Shown here: positions 36,621 through 45,221 of the stretch, one piece after another
How positions within the stretch are numbered: the first letter of the stretch is position 1
Layout: each line of letters begins with the position of its first letter
Origin: Clostridium tyrobutyricum DSM 2637 = ATCC 25755 = JCM 11008
GTDB taxonomy: Bacteria > Bacillota > Clostridia > Clostridiales > Clostridiaceae
Direction of reading: 5' to 3'
Assembly: GCF_000359585.1 (NCBI RefSeq)
Contig: NZ_APMH01000001.1
Location: 124,001 to 188,000 of the forward strand
Length of the DNA stretch: 64,000 bases
Position numbers and translations under genes: made by a program
Notes under the pieces: generated by a model
The model's input: the letters and a program-made list of their open reading frames with translations, nothing else
Database searches by the model: none
Told to the model about the DNA's origin: nothing

Positions 36621-38579
36621 TTAATTTTCTTCTATATCAAGATTATATCTTTTTATCTTTCTATATAGTGTAGATTTACCTACATCAATCAACTTGCTTG
36701 CCTTCACTACATTTCCATTGCAGTATTTCAGTGCTTTTATAATATGTTCCTTTTCAATCTGTTCCATCGTTTGAATTTTAACAGCAGATTCTGTATCCCC
36801 ACAATCAATACACTTTATAGTATGCTTAGTAATATCCTTAATATAGTCTGGTACAAGTTCTCCAGATATAACTCCATCTTTTGCTAGATAATAGGACCTC
36901 TGAACTACATTTTCCAGTTCTCTTACATTACCAGGCCATTTATAATTTTTAAGCACATCAAAAAAACTTTTATCAACATATTCGGTTTTGAGAGGATTTT
37001 TACTATTTAATTTATCTAGAAATGATTTTATAAAAAGTGGTACATCTTCTTTTCTTTCTCTTAAAGGAATTAATTTTATGTTAAATACATTCAATCTGAA
37101 GTACAGATCACTTCTAAAGCTCTTTTTATCTACTTCTTTAATTAGATCCCTATTTGTTGCCGCCACTACCCTCACATTTAAATTTCTCTCAAATTTTCCT
37201 CCAATTCTTGTAATTGTATGATTATCCAAAACTCTTAATAGCTTAGACTGTATTTCAAGAGGAAGTTCTCCAATCTCATCCAAAAATATGGTTCCTCCAT
37301 TTGCTAGTTCAAACTTTCCAGGGTTTCCTTCTTTGGATGCACCTGTAAAAGATCCCTTTTCATATCCAAAAAGTTCACTTTCTACAAGATCCTTCGGGAG
37401 AGCTGCACAGTTTATTGCAACAAAAGGCCCTTCACTCCTTCTGCTTGCATTATGAATTGAATGTGCAAACAATTCCTTTCCAGTTCCGCTTTCTCCTGTT
37501 ATAAGTACGGTACATTCATTTTGTGCTATACTCTTTGCATCCCTGATTATATTTTTCATTTTAACATTATCTGTAAGTATATTTTCAAAATCATATTTAG
37601 AAGAAAACCCAGCTATCCTATTTACAAGATTACGCATACTGTCAGCCTTCTTTATAAGCACTACAAAACCAATATTATTCTCATTCATTGACACAGGAGT
37701 TACATCTATATTACATTCTATTCTTCTCTTTTTTATGTGCAGACTTATCTCCCTATAAGTAATCCTGTTATTGTTATTTGAATCATACATATCATTTTTA
37801 ATATCATTGAGTAAAATTTCTATATCCAATTTATTCATTTCATCTTTTGATATCTTTAGTATTCTGCAAATTTTATCATTGAAATACTTCAATCTTAAAT
37901 CATTATCTATAACTAATATCCCCTCATTAATTGAATTAAAAGCTGCTTCCGTCCATTTTCTGTGCTCTGCTATAACAAATTGTTCCTGTATAGTATTGGA
38001 AGCTTCTACTACTATACCTAATGTATGGGTATGAAAATCTCCAAATCCCCCTGACAAATCAATACATCCTATTATTTTGCCTTTGCTATCATGTATAGGT
38101 GCAGCAGAACAAGTCCATTTATGTTGTCTGTTGCAGTAATGCTCGGCTCCCAGGGTTTGAATTGGCTTGTTTAAATAAATACATGTTCCAATGGCATTTG
38201 TTCCAACATCTTTCTCCAGCCATCTGCGTCCTTCAAGAAAATCCAGGTCTCTATTATCATTCATTATCTTCTCATTTCCAATTATTTTTAATATAACTGC
38301 ATTTTCATCTGTTAATATAATAGAATAGTTGGTTTCTTTTAAAACATCATATAAATTAAGCATTATAGGCAATGCAATTTGTATAAGCTCTTTTTTTAAT
38401 GACAATACATTGTCAAATTCACTTTTAGACAGTAATTTAACTTTCTTCATATTAACATCTACACCATAGTTTTTACACCTAATCCATGAATTCAAAATAT
38501 CAGGTCTTACACTGCTGGGTATGTCATTAAACTTTATAAAATTATTTCTCTGATCTTCAATTTTCTCTAAATACTTCAT
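36621..38579 (-). CDS. acoR: Sigma-54-dependent transcriptional activator AcoR
   Basis: The 652-residue regulator has an N-terminal GAF-like sensor region (about 60-200), a PAS-like region (about 205-310) and an AAA+ central domain with Walker A GESGTGKE, the sigma-54 contact loop GSFTGA and Walker B ANGGTIFLDEIGELP. A C-terminal Fis-type helix-turn-helix (NGNVVKASKLIDVGKSTLYRKI) closes it. The order is that of AcoR/DhaR-type activators. It lies directly upstream of acoA in the same direction, separated by the inverted repeat and the -24/-12 promoter. GGGGG precedes the ATG. It probably senses acetoin or a related compound. Confidence 0.93.
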   Translation of the reverse strand: MKYLEKIEDQRNNFIKFNDIPSSVRPDILNSWIRCKNYGVDVNMKKVKLLSKSEFDNVLSLKKELIQIALPIMLNLYDVLKETNYSIILTDENAVILKIIGNEKIMNDNRDLDFLEGRRWLEKDVGTNAIGTCIYLNKPIQTLGAEHYCNRQHKWTCSAAPIHDSKGKIIGCIDLSGGFGDFHTHTLGIVVEASNTIQEQFVIAEHRKWTEAAFNSINEGILVIDNDLRLKYFNDKICRILKISKDEMNKLDIEILLNDIKNDMYDSNNNNRITYREISLHIKKRRIECNIDVTPVSMNENNIGFVVLIKKADSMRNLVNRIAGFSSKYDFENILTDNVKMKNIIRDAKSIAQNECTVLITGESGTGKELFAHSIHNASRRSEGPFVAINCAALPKDLVESELFGYEKGSFTGASKEGNPGKFELANGGTIFLDEIGELPLEIQSKLLRVLDNHTITRIGGKFERNLNVRVVAATNRDLIKEVDKKSFRSDLYFRLNVFNIKLIPLRERKEDVPLFIKSFLDKLNSKNPLKTEYVDKSFFDVLKNYKWPGNVRELENVVQRSYYLAKDGVISGELVPDYIKDITKHTIKCIDCGDTESAVKIQTMEQIEKEHIIKALKYCNGNVVKASKLIDVGKSTLYRKIKRYNLDIEEN

Positions 38580-38748
38580 AGATTATCCCCCTAAATTTTT
38601 AATGAAGCATAGAATATCAGCTAATTATATTATATAGTAATACTGTTTTGTTTGCTATTGTAAATGTATTCACAGTGTAGTAAAATTTTATTATATCAAT
38701 TCTATATTATAAAATATATAAAAATTTATTTGGATTGGGTTGGATATA

Positions 38749-39264
38749 ATGGTAAATAAGACGACCAAAATGATTTTTTTAAGTTTTCTTACAGGTATAG
38801 CTTTAGTTATATATGTTTTGGAAAGTCAAATTCCTGTATTAATCCCCGGAATAAAACTTGGACTTGCCAATATAATTTCATTGACAGCCTTGATATTATT
38901 CGGATGGAAAGAGGCACTTATAATAATGTTTCTAAGAACTTTTCTAGGTTCCATGTTTTCAGGAAGCATGTCAACTTTCATGTTCAGCATAGCTGGAGGT
39001 ATACTCAGCAATGTAGTAATGATTTTATTATACAAATTCTTTAAAAATTCTTTGAGTTTGTGGGCTATAAGTATATGTGGAGCCATATTCCATAATATTG
39101 GACAACTTTTGGTAGCTGCATTTGTAATTCATGATTTAAGAATATATATATACTTACCTGTGCTTTTAATTTCAGCTGTTGTTACGGGGTATTTCATAGG
39201 TCTGTGTACAAAATTTTTATGCACAAGATTAAAAAATACAAAAGTATTCAAAAATGTACTATGA
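38749..39264 (+). CDS. Gx transporter family protein (HepS/hpre_diP_synt_I-like membrane protein)
   Basis: About five hydrophobic helices span this 171-residue protein. The family pattern is visible in PGIKLGLANIISL near the N-terminus, RTFLGSMFSGS, FSIAGGILS and IFHNIGQLLVAA. It was once annotated as heptaprenyl diphosphate synthase component I; current family naming is Gx transporter, a putative S-component-like membrane protein. Homologues often sit next to FMN-binding NusG-II proteins, ApbE or Rnf genes, and here rnfB lies just downstream in convergent orientation. Start is uncertain between ATG 38749 and TTG 38740; neither has a perfect ribosome site. Confidence 0.8.
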   Translation: MVNKTTKMIFLSFLTGIALVIYVLESQIPVLIPGIKLGLANIISLTALILFGWKEALIIMFLRTFLGSMFSGSMSTFMFSIAGGILSNVVMILLYKFFKNSLSLWAISICGAIFHNIGQLLVAAFVIHDLRIYIYLPVLLISAVVTGYFIGLCTKFLCTRLKNTKVFKNVL

Positions 39265-39283
39265 GACCCTAAAATTAAAACAA

Positions 39284-39317
39284 CTTTCAAAAACAATATA
39301 TTAATTATTTTTGAAAG
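39284..39317. terminator. Bidirectional terminator after rnfB and the Gx transporter gene
   Basis: CTTTCAAAAA (39284-39293) pairs perfectly with TTTTTGAAAG (39308-39317) around an AT-rich loop. It lies between the two convergent genes. Confidence 0.82.
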
Positions 39318-39340
39318 CTGATCTTTCTACCTTACAGTTA

Positions 39341-40195
39341 CTATTTAACTGCAACTTCTTCTTTATTTTTTTGAGCATTATTTAAATTCAATAGAATCTC
39401 TTTAATGGCTCCTGTAGGACATTTAGTCAAACACTTTTCTTCAGAACATTCATTTATACAAATTTCAGGATTTACTACAGCTAGATTATCCTCTATTTTA
39501 ATTGCATTATGTTCACAATTTCTGCTGCACATTCCACATCCAAGACATCCTACAGTACAGTTTTTACGAACTTTAACACCTTTGTCATGAGAATTACACT
39601 GAACTTCCACCTTTGTACCTACTGGAATTAAAGATATTACATTTTTAGGACATACACTTGCACATTTTCCACATCCTATACATATATCTGTATCTATAAG
39701 TGGAATACCATTTTTGCCCATCATCATAGCATCAAAAGGACAATTTCTTACACAGGTTCCAAATCCTATACATCCAAATGAACATCCTTTAGGACCACCC
39801 TGAAGGAGATTAGCAGCAGAACAGTCCTTTACTCCCTGATACTCATATCTTCTAGTTGCATTTTTTAAATTTCCATTACACATGACATATGCTACTTTAG
39901 GTTCCATTTCTTCAGCTGACTTTCCAGTCAACTTTGCTACCTTTTCAGCTACAGCTGCCTTTCCTGGAACACAAAGACTTGGTGACACTTCTTTATCTAA
40001 AACAACTGCTTCCGCATAAGCACGGCATCCTGCATATCCACATCCTCCACACTGTCCTTTTGGCAATTCATCCTCTACCAAATCTATAAGTGGATTGGAT
40101 TCTATGGCAAATCTCTTATTTGCATATCCAAGTACAAGCCCAAATACCAATCCAATAGCTGTCATTACAATTAATACCATAATTGCAGTATTCAT
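39341..40195 (-). CDS. rnfB: Rnf complex subunit RnfB (iron-sulfur protein)
   Basis: RnfB is the ferredoxin-accepting subunit of the membrane ferredoxin:NAD+ oxidoreductase. A membrane anchor (residues about 3-22) precedes a 4Fe4S domain (CGGCGYAGCRAYAEAVV). Further cluster-binding segments follow: CIGFGTCVRNCP, CIGCGKCASVCP, CLGCGMCSRNCE and CSEEKCLTKCP. Its 284 residues are typical for clostridial RnfB. It is the last gene in rnfCDGEAB, 16 nt after rnfA, with AAGGGG before the ATG. The C-terminal tail is lysine/glutamate-rich. Confidence 0.95.
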   Translation of the reverse strand: MNTAIMVLIVMTAIGLVFGLVLGYANKRFAIESNPLIDLVEDELPKGQCGGCGYAGCRAYAEAVVLDKEVSPSLCVPGKAAVAEKVAKLTGKSAEEMEPKVAYVMCNGNLKNATRRYEYQGVKDCSAANLLQGGPKGCSFGCIGFGTCVRNCPFDAMMMGKNGIPLIDTDICIGCGKCASVCPKNVISLIPVGTKVEVQCNSHDKGVKVRKNCTVGCLGCGMCSRNCEHNAIKIEDNLAVVNPEICINECSEEKCLTKCPTGAIKEILLNLNNAQKNKEEVAVK

Positions 40196-40211
40196 GATTA
40201 AAATCCCCTTT

Positions 40212-40790
40212 CTATATGGCTATCATACCTGAGAAACCCAAGAAAGCCAGTGCAAGCATTCCTGCTAATATAAAAGCAATTCCAAGTCCTTGAAGCGGCT
40301 TGGGTACATCTGCTAATCTTAATTTCTCTCTTAAGCTTGCCATTAAAATTATTGCAATAGCAAAACCAAATCCAGCTCCTATGGCATTTACTACACTCAT
40401 TAAAAATGTATAACTTGATTCTACATTTAAGAGAGGTACTGAGAGCACAATACAGTTTGTAGCTATCAATAGTAGGTAAATTCCCCACATATTATAAAGT
40501 GCAGGAGCCTGTTTTTTAATTATCATCTCTAAAAGTTGAACAAAACTTGCAATAAGAAGTACAAAAACAACTGTAGTCAAAAATGTCAAATGAAATGGCA
40601 AGAGTACAAAGTGATATACTACCCATGCAAGCATTGAACTAAAAGTTAAAACTGATGTTACTGCCATACCCATTCCAATTGAAGCATTAAGATTTTTGGA
40701 AACTCCAAAGAAAATACATAGTCCTAAAAATCTTGTTAAAACAAAGTTATTTATAATTACAGAACTTATAAACAGCGTAAGATATGCCAT
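40212..40790 (-). CDS. rnfA: Rnf complex membrane subunit RnfA
   Basis: This 192-residue integral membrane protein has six hydrophobic helices. Family motifs include NNFVLTRFLGLC near residues 14-25, the inverted counterpart FGFAIAIILMASLREKL, and FILAGMLALAFLGFSGM at the C-terminus. RnfA and RnfE are homologous, inserted in opposite topology, and together hold a membrane-embedded 2Fe-2S cluster with one Cys pair from each. Start ATG overlaps the rnfE stop (TAATG). Confidence 0.95.
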   Translation of the reverse strand: MAYLTLFISSVIINNFVLTRFLGLCIFFGVSKNLNASIGMGMAVTSVLTFSSMLAWVVYHFVLLPFHLTFLTTVVFVLLIASFVQLLEMIIKKQAPALYNMWGIYLLLIATNCIVLSVPLLNVESSYTFLMSVVNAIGAGFGFAIAIILMASLREKLRLADVPKPLQGLGIAFILAGMLALAFLGFSGMIAI

Positions 40791-41413
40791 TACATGTCAC
40801 CTCTACTCATTTTTAACTTTTCCTGATGCTGATTGTATACTTTAACTATAGCAACTAAGTATCCAATCAATATAAAAGCTCCAGGAGGCAAAATCATAAT
40901 AAGAGCTGGATTATACCACGATCCCATTACATGCATGCCGAATACAGTACCAGAACCTAGTAGTTCACGTATTACACCAATTATAACAAGTGCTATACAA
41001 AAACCAGCTCCCATTCCAAGACCATCAAAAAATGATGGAACTACCGAATGTTTCGATGCAAATACTTCTGCACGTGCCAATATAATAGCAAAAACCACTA
41101 TAAGTGCTAGATATATACCTAAAGCTTTGTACAATTCAGGTGCAAATGCTTGAAGTACAAGTTGTACCAGAGTAACAATTGTAGCTATAGATGTTATATA
41201 GACAGGCACTCTTACTTTTGGATTTACAAATTTTCTAATTATAGATACAACTGTATTATTGGCAGTTATAACAAACATTACAGATAATCCCATTGTAAGC
41301 GCATTTATAGCCTCACTGGTTACTGCAAGTGCAGGGCATAAGCTTAATGCAAGTACAAAAATAGGATTTTCTGTAATTATACCTTTTTTAAATATGTTCC
41401 ATAATCCTTTCAT
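40790..41413 (-). CDS. rnfE: Rnf complex membrane subunit RnfE
   Basis: Six hydrophobic helices in 207 residues. Conserved pieces include NPIFVLALSLCPALAVT (with the cluster-ligand Cys) near residues 17-33, NNTVVSIIRKFV, and FCIALVIIGVIRELLGSG in the second half. Paralogue and partner of RnfA in the ion-translocating core. The ATG follows rnfG by 1 nt. The C-terminal tail is charged and cytoplasmic. Confidence 0.95.
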   Translation of the reverse strand: MKGLWNIFKKGIITENPIFVLALSLCPALAVTSEAINALTMGLSVMFVITANNTVVSIIRKFVNPKVRVPVYITSIATIVTLVQLVLQAFAPELYKALGIYLALIVVFAIILARAEVFASKHSVVPSFFDGLGMGAGFCIALVIIGVIRELLGSGTVFGMHVMGSWYNPALIMILPPGAFILIGYLVAIVKVYNQHQEKLKMSRGDM

Positions 41414-41414
41414 A

Positions 41415-41966
41415 TTATTTACCTCCCGTATATTTAGTAACTTGAATTACAGCTTCCTTAGCTCCTTTAGTAACAGCTCTTGAAGTTATAGTTGCTCCTG
41501 TCATTGCTTGTATATCCTTGGTATCTGACTTGTCCTTTGTTACTGTTAAATTTTCAACACCTTTATCTTTAAATTGGCTTCTAAAGGGATCATTTGCAGC
41601 ATTCGCTCCAAGTCCAGGCGTTTCATTATGTGATACTATACTGAAATCTATAATTTTACCCTCAGGTGTAACAGCTACCAGCATAGTTATAGCTCCACCA
41701 TATCCCTTACTTTGGGCAGGTACTACATATGCAATAGTTTTATTTCCTTTTACTGCTGAATACCAATCCTTTTTACCACTTACAGGCTTAAAGTTATCTG
41801 CATTTTTTACAAGCTGCTGCATGGATTCATTTTTCAATTGCACCTGTTTTTTTGCAGCTACTGGTGCTGTAAAATAATATGTTGTTGCAATTATAATTCC
41901 GGATATAAAACAGGCGGCTGTTAAATTTCTAGCAATACTAAAAACAGAATATTTATCTTTTGCCAT
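41415..41966 (-). CDS. rnfG: Rnf complex FMN-binding subunit RnfG
   Basis: A single N-terminal helix (residues about 13-33) anchors an extracytoplasmic FMN-binding domain. The covalent FMN attachment motif is MTGATITSRAV near residue 155, with the second Thr as the probable ligand (consensus S/TGATxT). Upstream PGLGANA also matches the family. Length 183 residues. It lies 4 nt after rnfD and carries electrons between the membrane cluster and the RnfD flavin. Flavinylation would require ApbE, which is not in this window. Confidence 0.95.
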   Translation of the reverse strand: MAKDKYSVFSIARNLTAACFISGIIIATTYYFTAPVAAKKQVQLKNESMQQLVKNADNFKPVSGKKDWYSAVKGNKTIAYVVPAQSKGYGGAITMLVAVTPEGKIIDFSIVSHNETPGLGANAANDPFRSQFKDKGVENLTVTKDKSDTKDIQAMTGATITSRAVTKGAKEAVIQVTKYTGGK

Positions 41967-41970
41967 AATA

Positions 41971-42963
41971 CTACCTCCTCAACCCAAATTTAACTGGTTT
42001 TACAAGACGATCAATCAATGGTGTAACAGCATTCATCAAAAGTATTGAATAACATACACCTTCTGGATAACCACCCTTTAATCTTATAAGGCTAGTAATA
42101 GCTCCTGCTCCTATAGCAAAAATAATCTGCCCTTTTAAAGTTATAGGAATAGTAACCATATCCGTTGCCATAAAAAATGCTCCTATAATAAGTCCTCCAG
42201 CCATCATATGAAATATTGGATCTCCTGTAAAAAATCCACTAGGTCCAAATATCCATGTTAAAATTCCAACAGTTGCAATCATTACAACTGGAACCTGCCA
42301 GTTTATATATCGCTTGTATATGAGATAGACTCCTCCTAAAACAAGTAATATCGTGCATGTCTCTCCTATACATCCATTTCTATTTCCTAAAAAAAGTGCT
42401 TTATAAAGATTTCCTGTTCCTCCAAAAGTCTGAACTAATTTGGAATATCCATCAAGTTTTAAAATTCCAAGAGGAGTAGCAGAAGATACAACATCTACAC
42501 TGGTCGTCATTTTGCTCCACAATGTCATGGCTGCCGGCCAGGAAGCCATAATAGCTGCCCTGCCTATATGAGCAGGGTTGAATATATTGTATCCTAGTCC
42601 ACCCATGGATTGTTTTGAAATTGCTATAGCTATAAATGACCCAATTCCAACCATATATGCTGGTATAGTAGGAGTAACACACATAGCAAGCAAAAGTCCA
42701 GTTAAAAATGCACTGCCGTCACTTACAGTTATTGGTTTATTCCTTATTTTTTGTATTACAGCTTCAGTTATAACTGCTGATAAAATACTAACTATAATAA
42801 TCTTTAGTGCTGCCAGTCCAAAATGATAAATTCCAAATATAGCGGCTGGTGCCAGTGCAATATTTACACTCCACATTATTTTTGATATAGATTCTTCACA
42901 TCTCACATGAGGTGAAGATGAAACAGTAAAAATCTTATTTTTTGTCAGTTCTGTCTCTGCCAT
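41971..42963 (-). CDS. rnfD: Rnf complex membrane subunit RnfD
   Basis: The 330-residue subunit has about nine helices. The covalent FMN site is probably the Thr in SSATPLG near residues 160-166, matching the RnfD/NqrB SGATPL pattern. The N-terminal segment SSPHVRCEESISKIMW is characteristic. It forms part of the Na+ or H+ pathway. Separated from rnfC by 15 nt, with a GGGGG ribosome site before the ATG. Confidence 0.95.
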   Translation of the reverse strand: MAETELTKNKIFTVSSSPHVRCEESISKIMWSVNIALAPAAIFGIYHFGLAALKIIIVSILSAVITEAVIQKIRNKPITVSDGSAFLTGLLLAMCVTPTIPAYMVGIGSFIAIAISKQSMGGLGYNIFNPAHIGRAAIMASWPAAMTLWSKMTTSVDVVSSATPLGILKLDGYSKLVQTFGGTGNLYKALFLGNRNGCIGETCTILLVLGGVYLIYKRYINWQVPVVMIATVGILTWIFGPSGFFTGDPIFHMMAGGLIIGAFFMATDMVTIPITLKGQIIFAIGAGAITSLIRLKGGYPEGVCYSILLMNAVTPLIDRLVKPVKFGLRR

Positions 42964-42978
42964 TTTATAATCCCCCCT

Positions 42979-44367
42979 CTATTTTTCCACACTTGTCTTA
43001 GCTTCTACACCTTTAGTATCTGCTTCTTTAGCACTAATTTTATTATTTAAAATTTTTGCTTCTTCTGCATTTTTAGCTTTTGAATATTTAATATACTGAA
43101 CAATATTCCTTTTAGCTGGACAAGAATATACACAACTTCCACATTCTACACAATCCAAAAGATTATATTCATCTTTTGCTTCTTTATAAAGATCATTTTG
43201 TCCAAGTATACTCAGCATACTTGGGTTAAGCCCCATAGGACAGGCTTGTATACACCTTCCACATCTTATACAAGGTGATTCTCTTCCTGAATTAACTTCA
43301 TTTTTTGTTAAAGCTAATATTCCAGAAACACCTTTAATTATAGGAATGTCTAAATTTGACTCTGCAAATCCCATCATTGGACCGCCCATAATTATCTTCA
43401 CTGGGTCTTTTGAAAATCCGCCACAAAAATTAATTGCATCGCTAAAGCTTGTACCAATTCTTACTAAAAGATTTTTAGGAGAATTTATTGCACCTCCACT
43501 TACTGTAGTTATTCTTTGAATTAAAGGAATTCCTCTCTCTACTGCATCACTTATTGCAATTAATGTTCCAACATTTTGGACTACAACTCCAACATCTGCT
43601 GGGAGCCCTCCTGAAGGAACTTCTCTTCCTGTCAAAACTTTTATAAGCATTTTTTCAGCTCCCTGTGGATATTTGGTAGGCAAGCTTACAACCTGTACAT
43701 TGCTGATATCAGAAAAAGTTTGCTTCATGCTTTTTATAGAATCAGGTTTGTTATTTTCTATTCCAATATAACATTTTTCTGGCTTTAAAATTTTCATTAC
43801 TATCTTCACACCAGTTGTTATTTTATCCTGATATTCTATCATAGCTCTATGATCAGCTGTTAAATATGGTTCACATTCAGCCGCATTTAAAATAAATACA
43901 TCAATTTTTTTATCCTTGGGTGGAGAAAGTTTTACATGAGTAGGAAACGTTGCTCCTCCCATTCCCACTACACCATTTTCTTTTATAATTTCTAAAATAT
44001 CACTTTCATTTAAATCTTCAAAGTTACGTGTTGTAGGAATTCCTTCAATCCACTCATCTTTTCCGTCGTTTTCAATAACTATAGCCGTACATACTCCAAA
44101 AGTAGGGTGAGGATAATTCCCCACATCAATTACCTTTCCTGAAATAGAAGCATGTATATTGCTGGATATAAATCCTCCACTTGCAGCAATTAGCTGACCT
44201 TTCTTGACTTCATCTCCTTTCTCTACCAACGGAGATGCTGGAGCTCCAATATGCTGCCTTACTGGTATAATAACCTTGTCAGGTACAGGTGCAATTTCAA
44301 TGGATTTATCTGATGTGTATACCTTGTTTCCATTTGGATGGACTCCACCTCTAAAACTTTTTATCAC
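42979..44367 (-). CDS. rnfC: Rnf complex subunit RnfC (NADH-binding, 4Fe-4S)
   Basis: RnfC is the NAD+-reducing peripheral subunit. It shows a glycine-rich FMN/NADH-binding region (GVVGMGGATFPTHVK, ILNAAECEPYLTADHR), the NuoF-like PADVGVVVQNVGT segment and two 4Fe-4S motifs near the C-terminus (CIRCGRCIQACP and CVECGSCVYSCP). The most likely start is GTG at 44367, 8 nt after AGAGG; the upstream in-frame GTG at 44376 overlaps the ribosome site. The protein then has 462 residues. First gene of rnfCDGEAB; the leader carries a 16-bp hairpin (44418-44452). Confidence 0.95.
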   Translation of the reverse strand: MIKSFRGGVHPNGNKVYTSDKSIEIAPVPDKVIIPVRQHIGAPASPLVEKGDEVKKGQLIAASGGFISSNIHASISGKVIDVGNYPHPTFGVCTAIVIENDGKDEWIEGIPTTRNFEDLNESDILEIIKENGVVGMGGATFPTHVKLSPPKDKKIDVFILNAAECEPYLTADHRAMIEYQDKITTGVKIVMKILKPEKCYIGIENNKPDSIKSMKQTFSDISNVQVVSLPTKYPQGAEKMLIKVLTGREVPSGGLPADVGVVVQNVGTLIAISDAVERGIPLIQRITTVSGGAINSPKNLLVRIGTSFSDAINFCGGFSKDPVKIIMGGPMMGFAESNLDIPIIKGVSGILALTKNEVNSGRESPCIRCGRCIQACPMGLNPSMLSILGQNDLYKEAKDEYNLLDCVECGSCVYSCPAKRNIVQYIKYSKAKNAEEAKILNNKISAKEADTKGVEAKTSVEK

Positions 44368-44417
44368 TATTAACACCTCTTTCTATTAATTCTTAATAAA
44401 AATACTTATATATTAAA

Positions 44418-44452
44418 TTATAGAAATATTATCATTGATAATATTTCTATAA
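44418..44452. promoter_or_regulatory. 16-bp hairpin in the rseC-rnfC spacer
   Basis: TTATAGAAATATTATC (44418-44433) and its exact complement (44437-44452) flank a 3-nt loop. On the rnf coding strand the stem is not followed by a U-run, so it is a poor intrinsic terminator. It may be an operator, an mRNA-processing or stability element, or an attenuator between rseC and the rnf genes. Confidence 0.6.
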
Positions 44453-44464
44453 TAAAATATTTAT

Positions 44465-44497
44465 GATAAAAGCTTATAATCAATTCATAAGCTTATC
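44465..44497 (-). terminator. Hairpin overlapping the rseC stop codon
   Basis: GATAAGCTTAT on the minus strand pairs with ATAAGCTTTTATC across a 6-nt loop, with a small asymmetry. It is followed by ATAAATATTTTATT. It may end or attenuate the rseC transcript; readthrough into rnf cannot be judged from sequence. Confidence 0.5.
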
Positions 44498-44910
44498 TAT
44501 AAAATACGCTTTATAACAGGCTTTATAGATTCTTTCTTTCCTGCTGACTTATCAAAAACCTTTACACATAAAAGTGATAAAATAAATAGTATAACTGCTC
44601 CACCTATTTGAAATGCTTTTAAATTTCCTCCAATCTTATTAGCTATAAGTGTTCCAATTAGCGCCCCCAGAAATATTCCAATAAGAGGCAGTATATACAC
44701 GACAAATGCTGCTTTTAGCATATTGGTCTCTTCTATTTCAAATGTGACATGCTGACCGGGTTTTGCACCAATGGGATTTCTAGCATTTACTACAGATGCC
44801 GCCGCTCCAGGACAGGCTCCGCAATTTGCACAATCTCCATGATTGCTAGTTCTAACCTTAGCCATTCCATCTTTAGATTCAATTATAATACCTGAAGATT
44901 CATTTTTCAT
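44497..44910 (-). CDS. rseC: RseC/SoxR-reducing-system family protein, upstream of rnf
   Basis: The 137-residue protein has the RseC layout: an N-terminal soluble domain with a four-Cys arrangement (CANCGACPG near residues 24-32), two membrane helices (about 70-90 and 100-118) and a basic cytoplasmic tail. RseC relatives are linked to membrane redox complexes of the Rnf/Rsx type. From memory, genetic work in C. ljungdahlii found rseC needed for rnf expression and autotrophy; the mechanism is unclear since no DNA-binding motif is seen. It is transcribed toward rnfC, 129 nt away, and preceded by an extended -10 element and a 37-bp palindrome. Confidence 0.9.
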   Translation of the reverse strand: MKNESSGIIIESKDGMAKVRTSNHGDCANCGACPGAAASVVNARNPIGAKPGQHVTFEIEETNMLKAAFVVYILPLIGIFLGALIGTLIANKIGGNLKAFQIGGAVILFILSLLCVKVFDKSAGKKESIKPVIKRIL

Positions 44911-44970
44911 TTATTTTACCCCCATGATATATTATTATCCAACTAATATAAAAAATCTTTTATATAATTA

Positions 44971-44979
44971 ATTATAGCA
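44971..44979 (-). promoter_or_regulatory. Candidate extended -10 promoter of rseC
   Basis: On the minus strand TGCTATAAT is a perfect extended -10 box about 60 bp before the rseC start. No good -35 lies 17 bp upstream, which suits an activated promoter; the palindrome at 45025-45061 would be near -60 to -97. Confidence 0.5.
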
Positions 44980-45024
44980 TATATTGATAAATTTAACTTT
45001 TTTTACATTTATTCCTCTATAATC

Positions 45025-45061
45025 GTTTACTTAATGTACAATTATTGTACATTAAGTAAAC
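45025..45061. promoter_or_regulatory. Perfect 37-bp palindrome upstream of rseC
   Basis: GTTTACTTAATGTACAAT and its exact reverse complement are separated by one base. The spacer lies between rseC (leftward) and the unknown gene at 45222 (rightward). There is no U-run on either side, so a terminator is unlikely. The length and perfection suggest a site for a dimeric or tetrameric regulator of the rseC-rnf locus, or a cruciform-forming element. Confidence 0.7.
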
Positions 45062-45070
45062 AAACATATA

Positions 45071-45104
45071 GCGACAGCACAATTTTTAAAAAATGTGCTG
45101 TCGC
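45071..45104. other. 11-bp GC-rich hairpin
   Basis: GCGACAGCACA (45071-45081) pairs perfectly with TGTGCTGTCGC (45094-45104) around an A/T loop. It is the most GC-rich stem in the neighbourhood, 9 bp from the 37-bp palindrome. No U-tract follows on either strand. Role unknown. Confidence 0.55.
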
Positions 45105-45221
45105 ATTAACTGCTTTAAATAAGCTTGACAATCATTTTAGCCGCTAAAAATTTATAAATGTTTCCTATATTTTTTATTTATGATATTATAATTATAATAC
45201 AATTTGAAGGTGATATCAATT

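Noticed and set aside
44971-45104. Palindrome and GC hairpin as terminators
   Set aside because: No stretch of U follows either stem on either strand, and the flanking genes diverge from this spacer.
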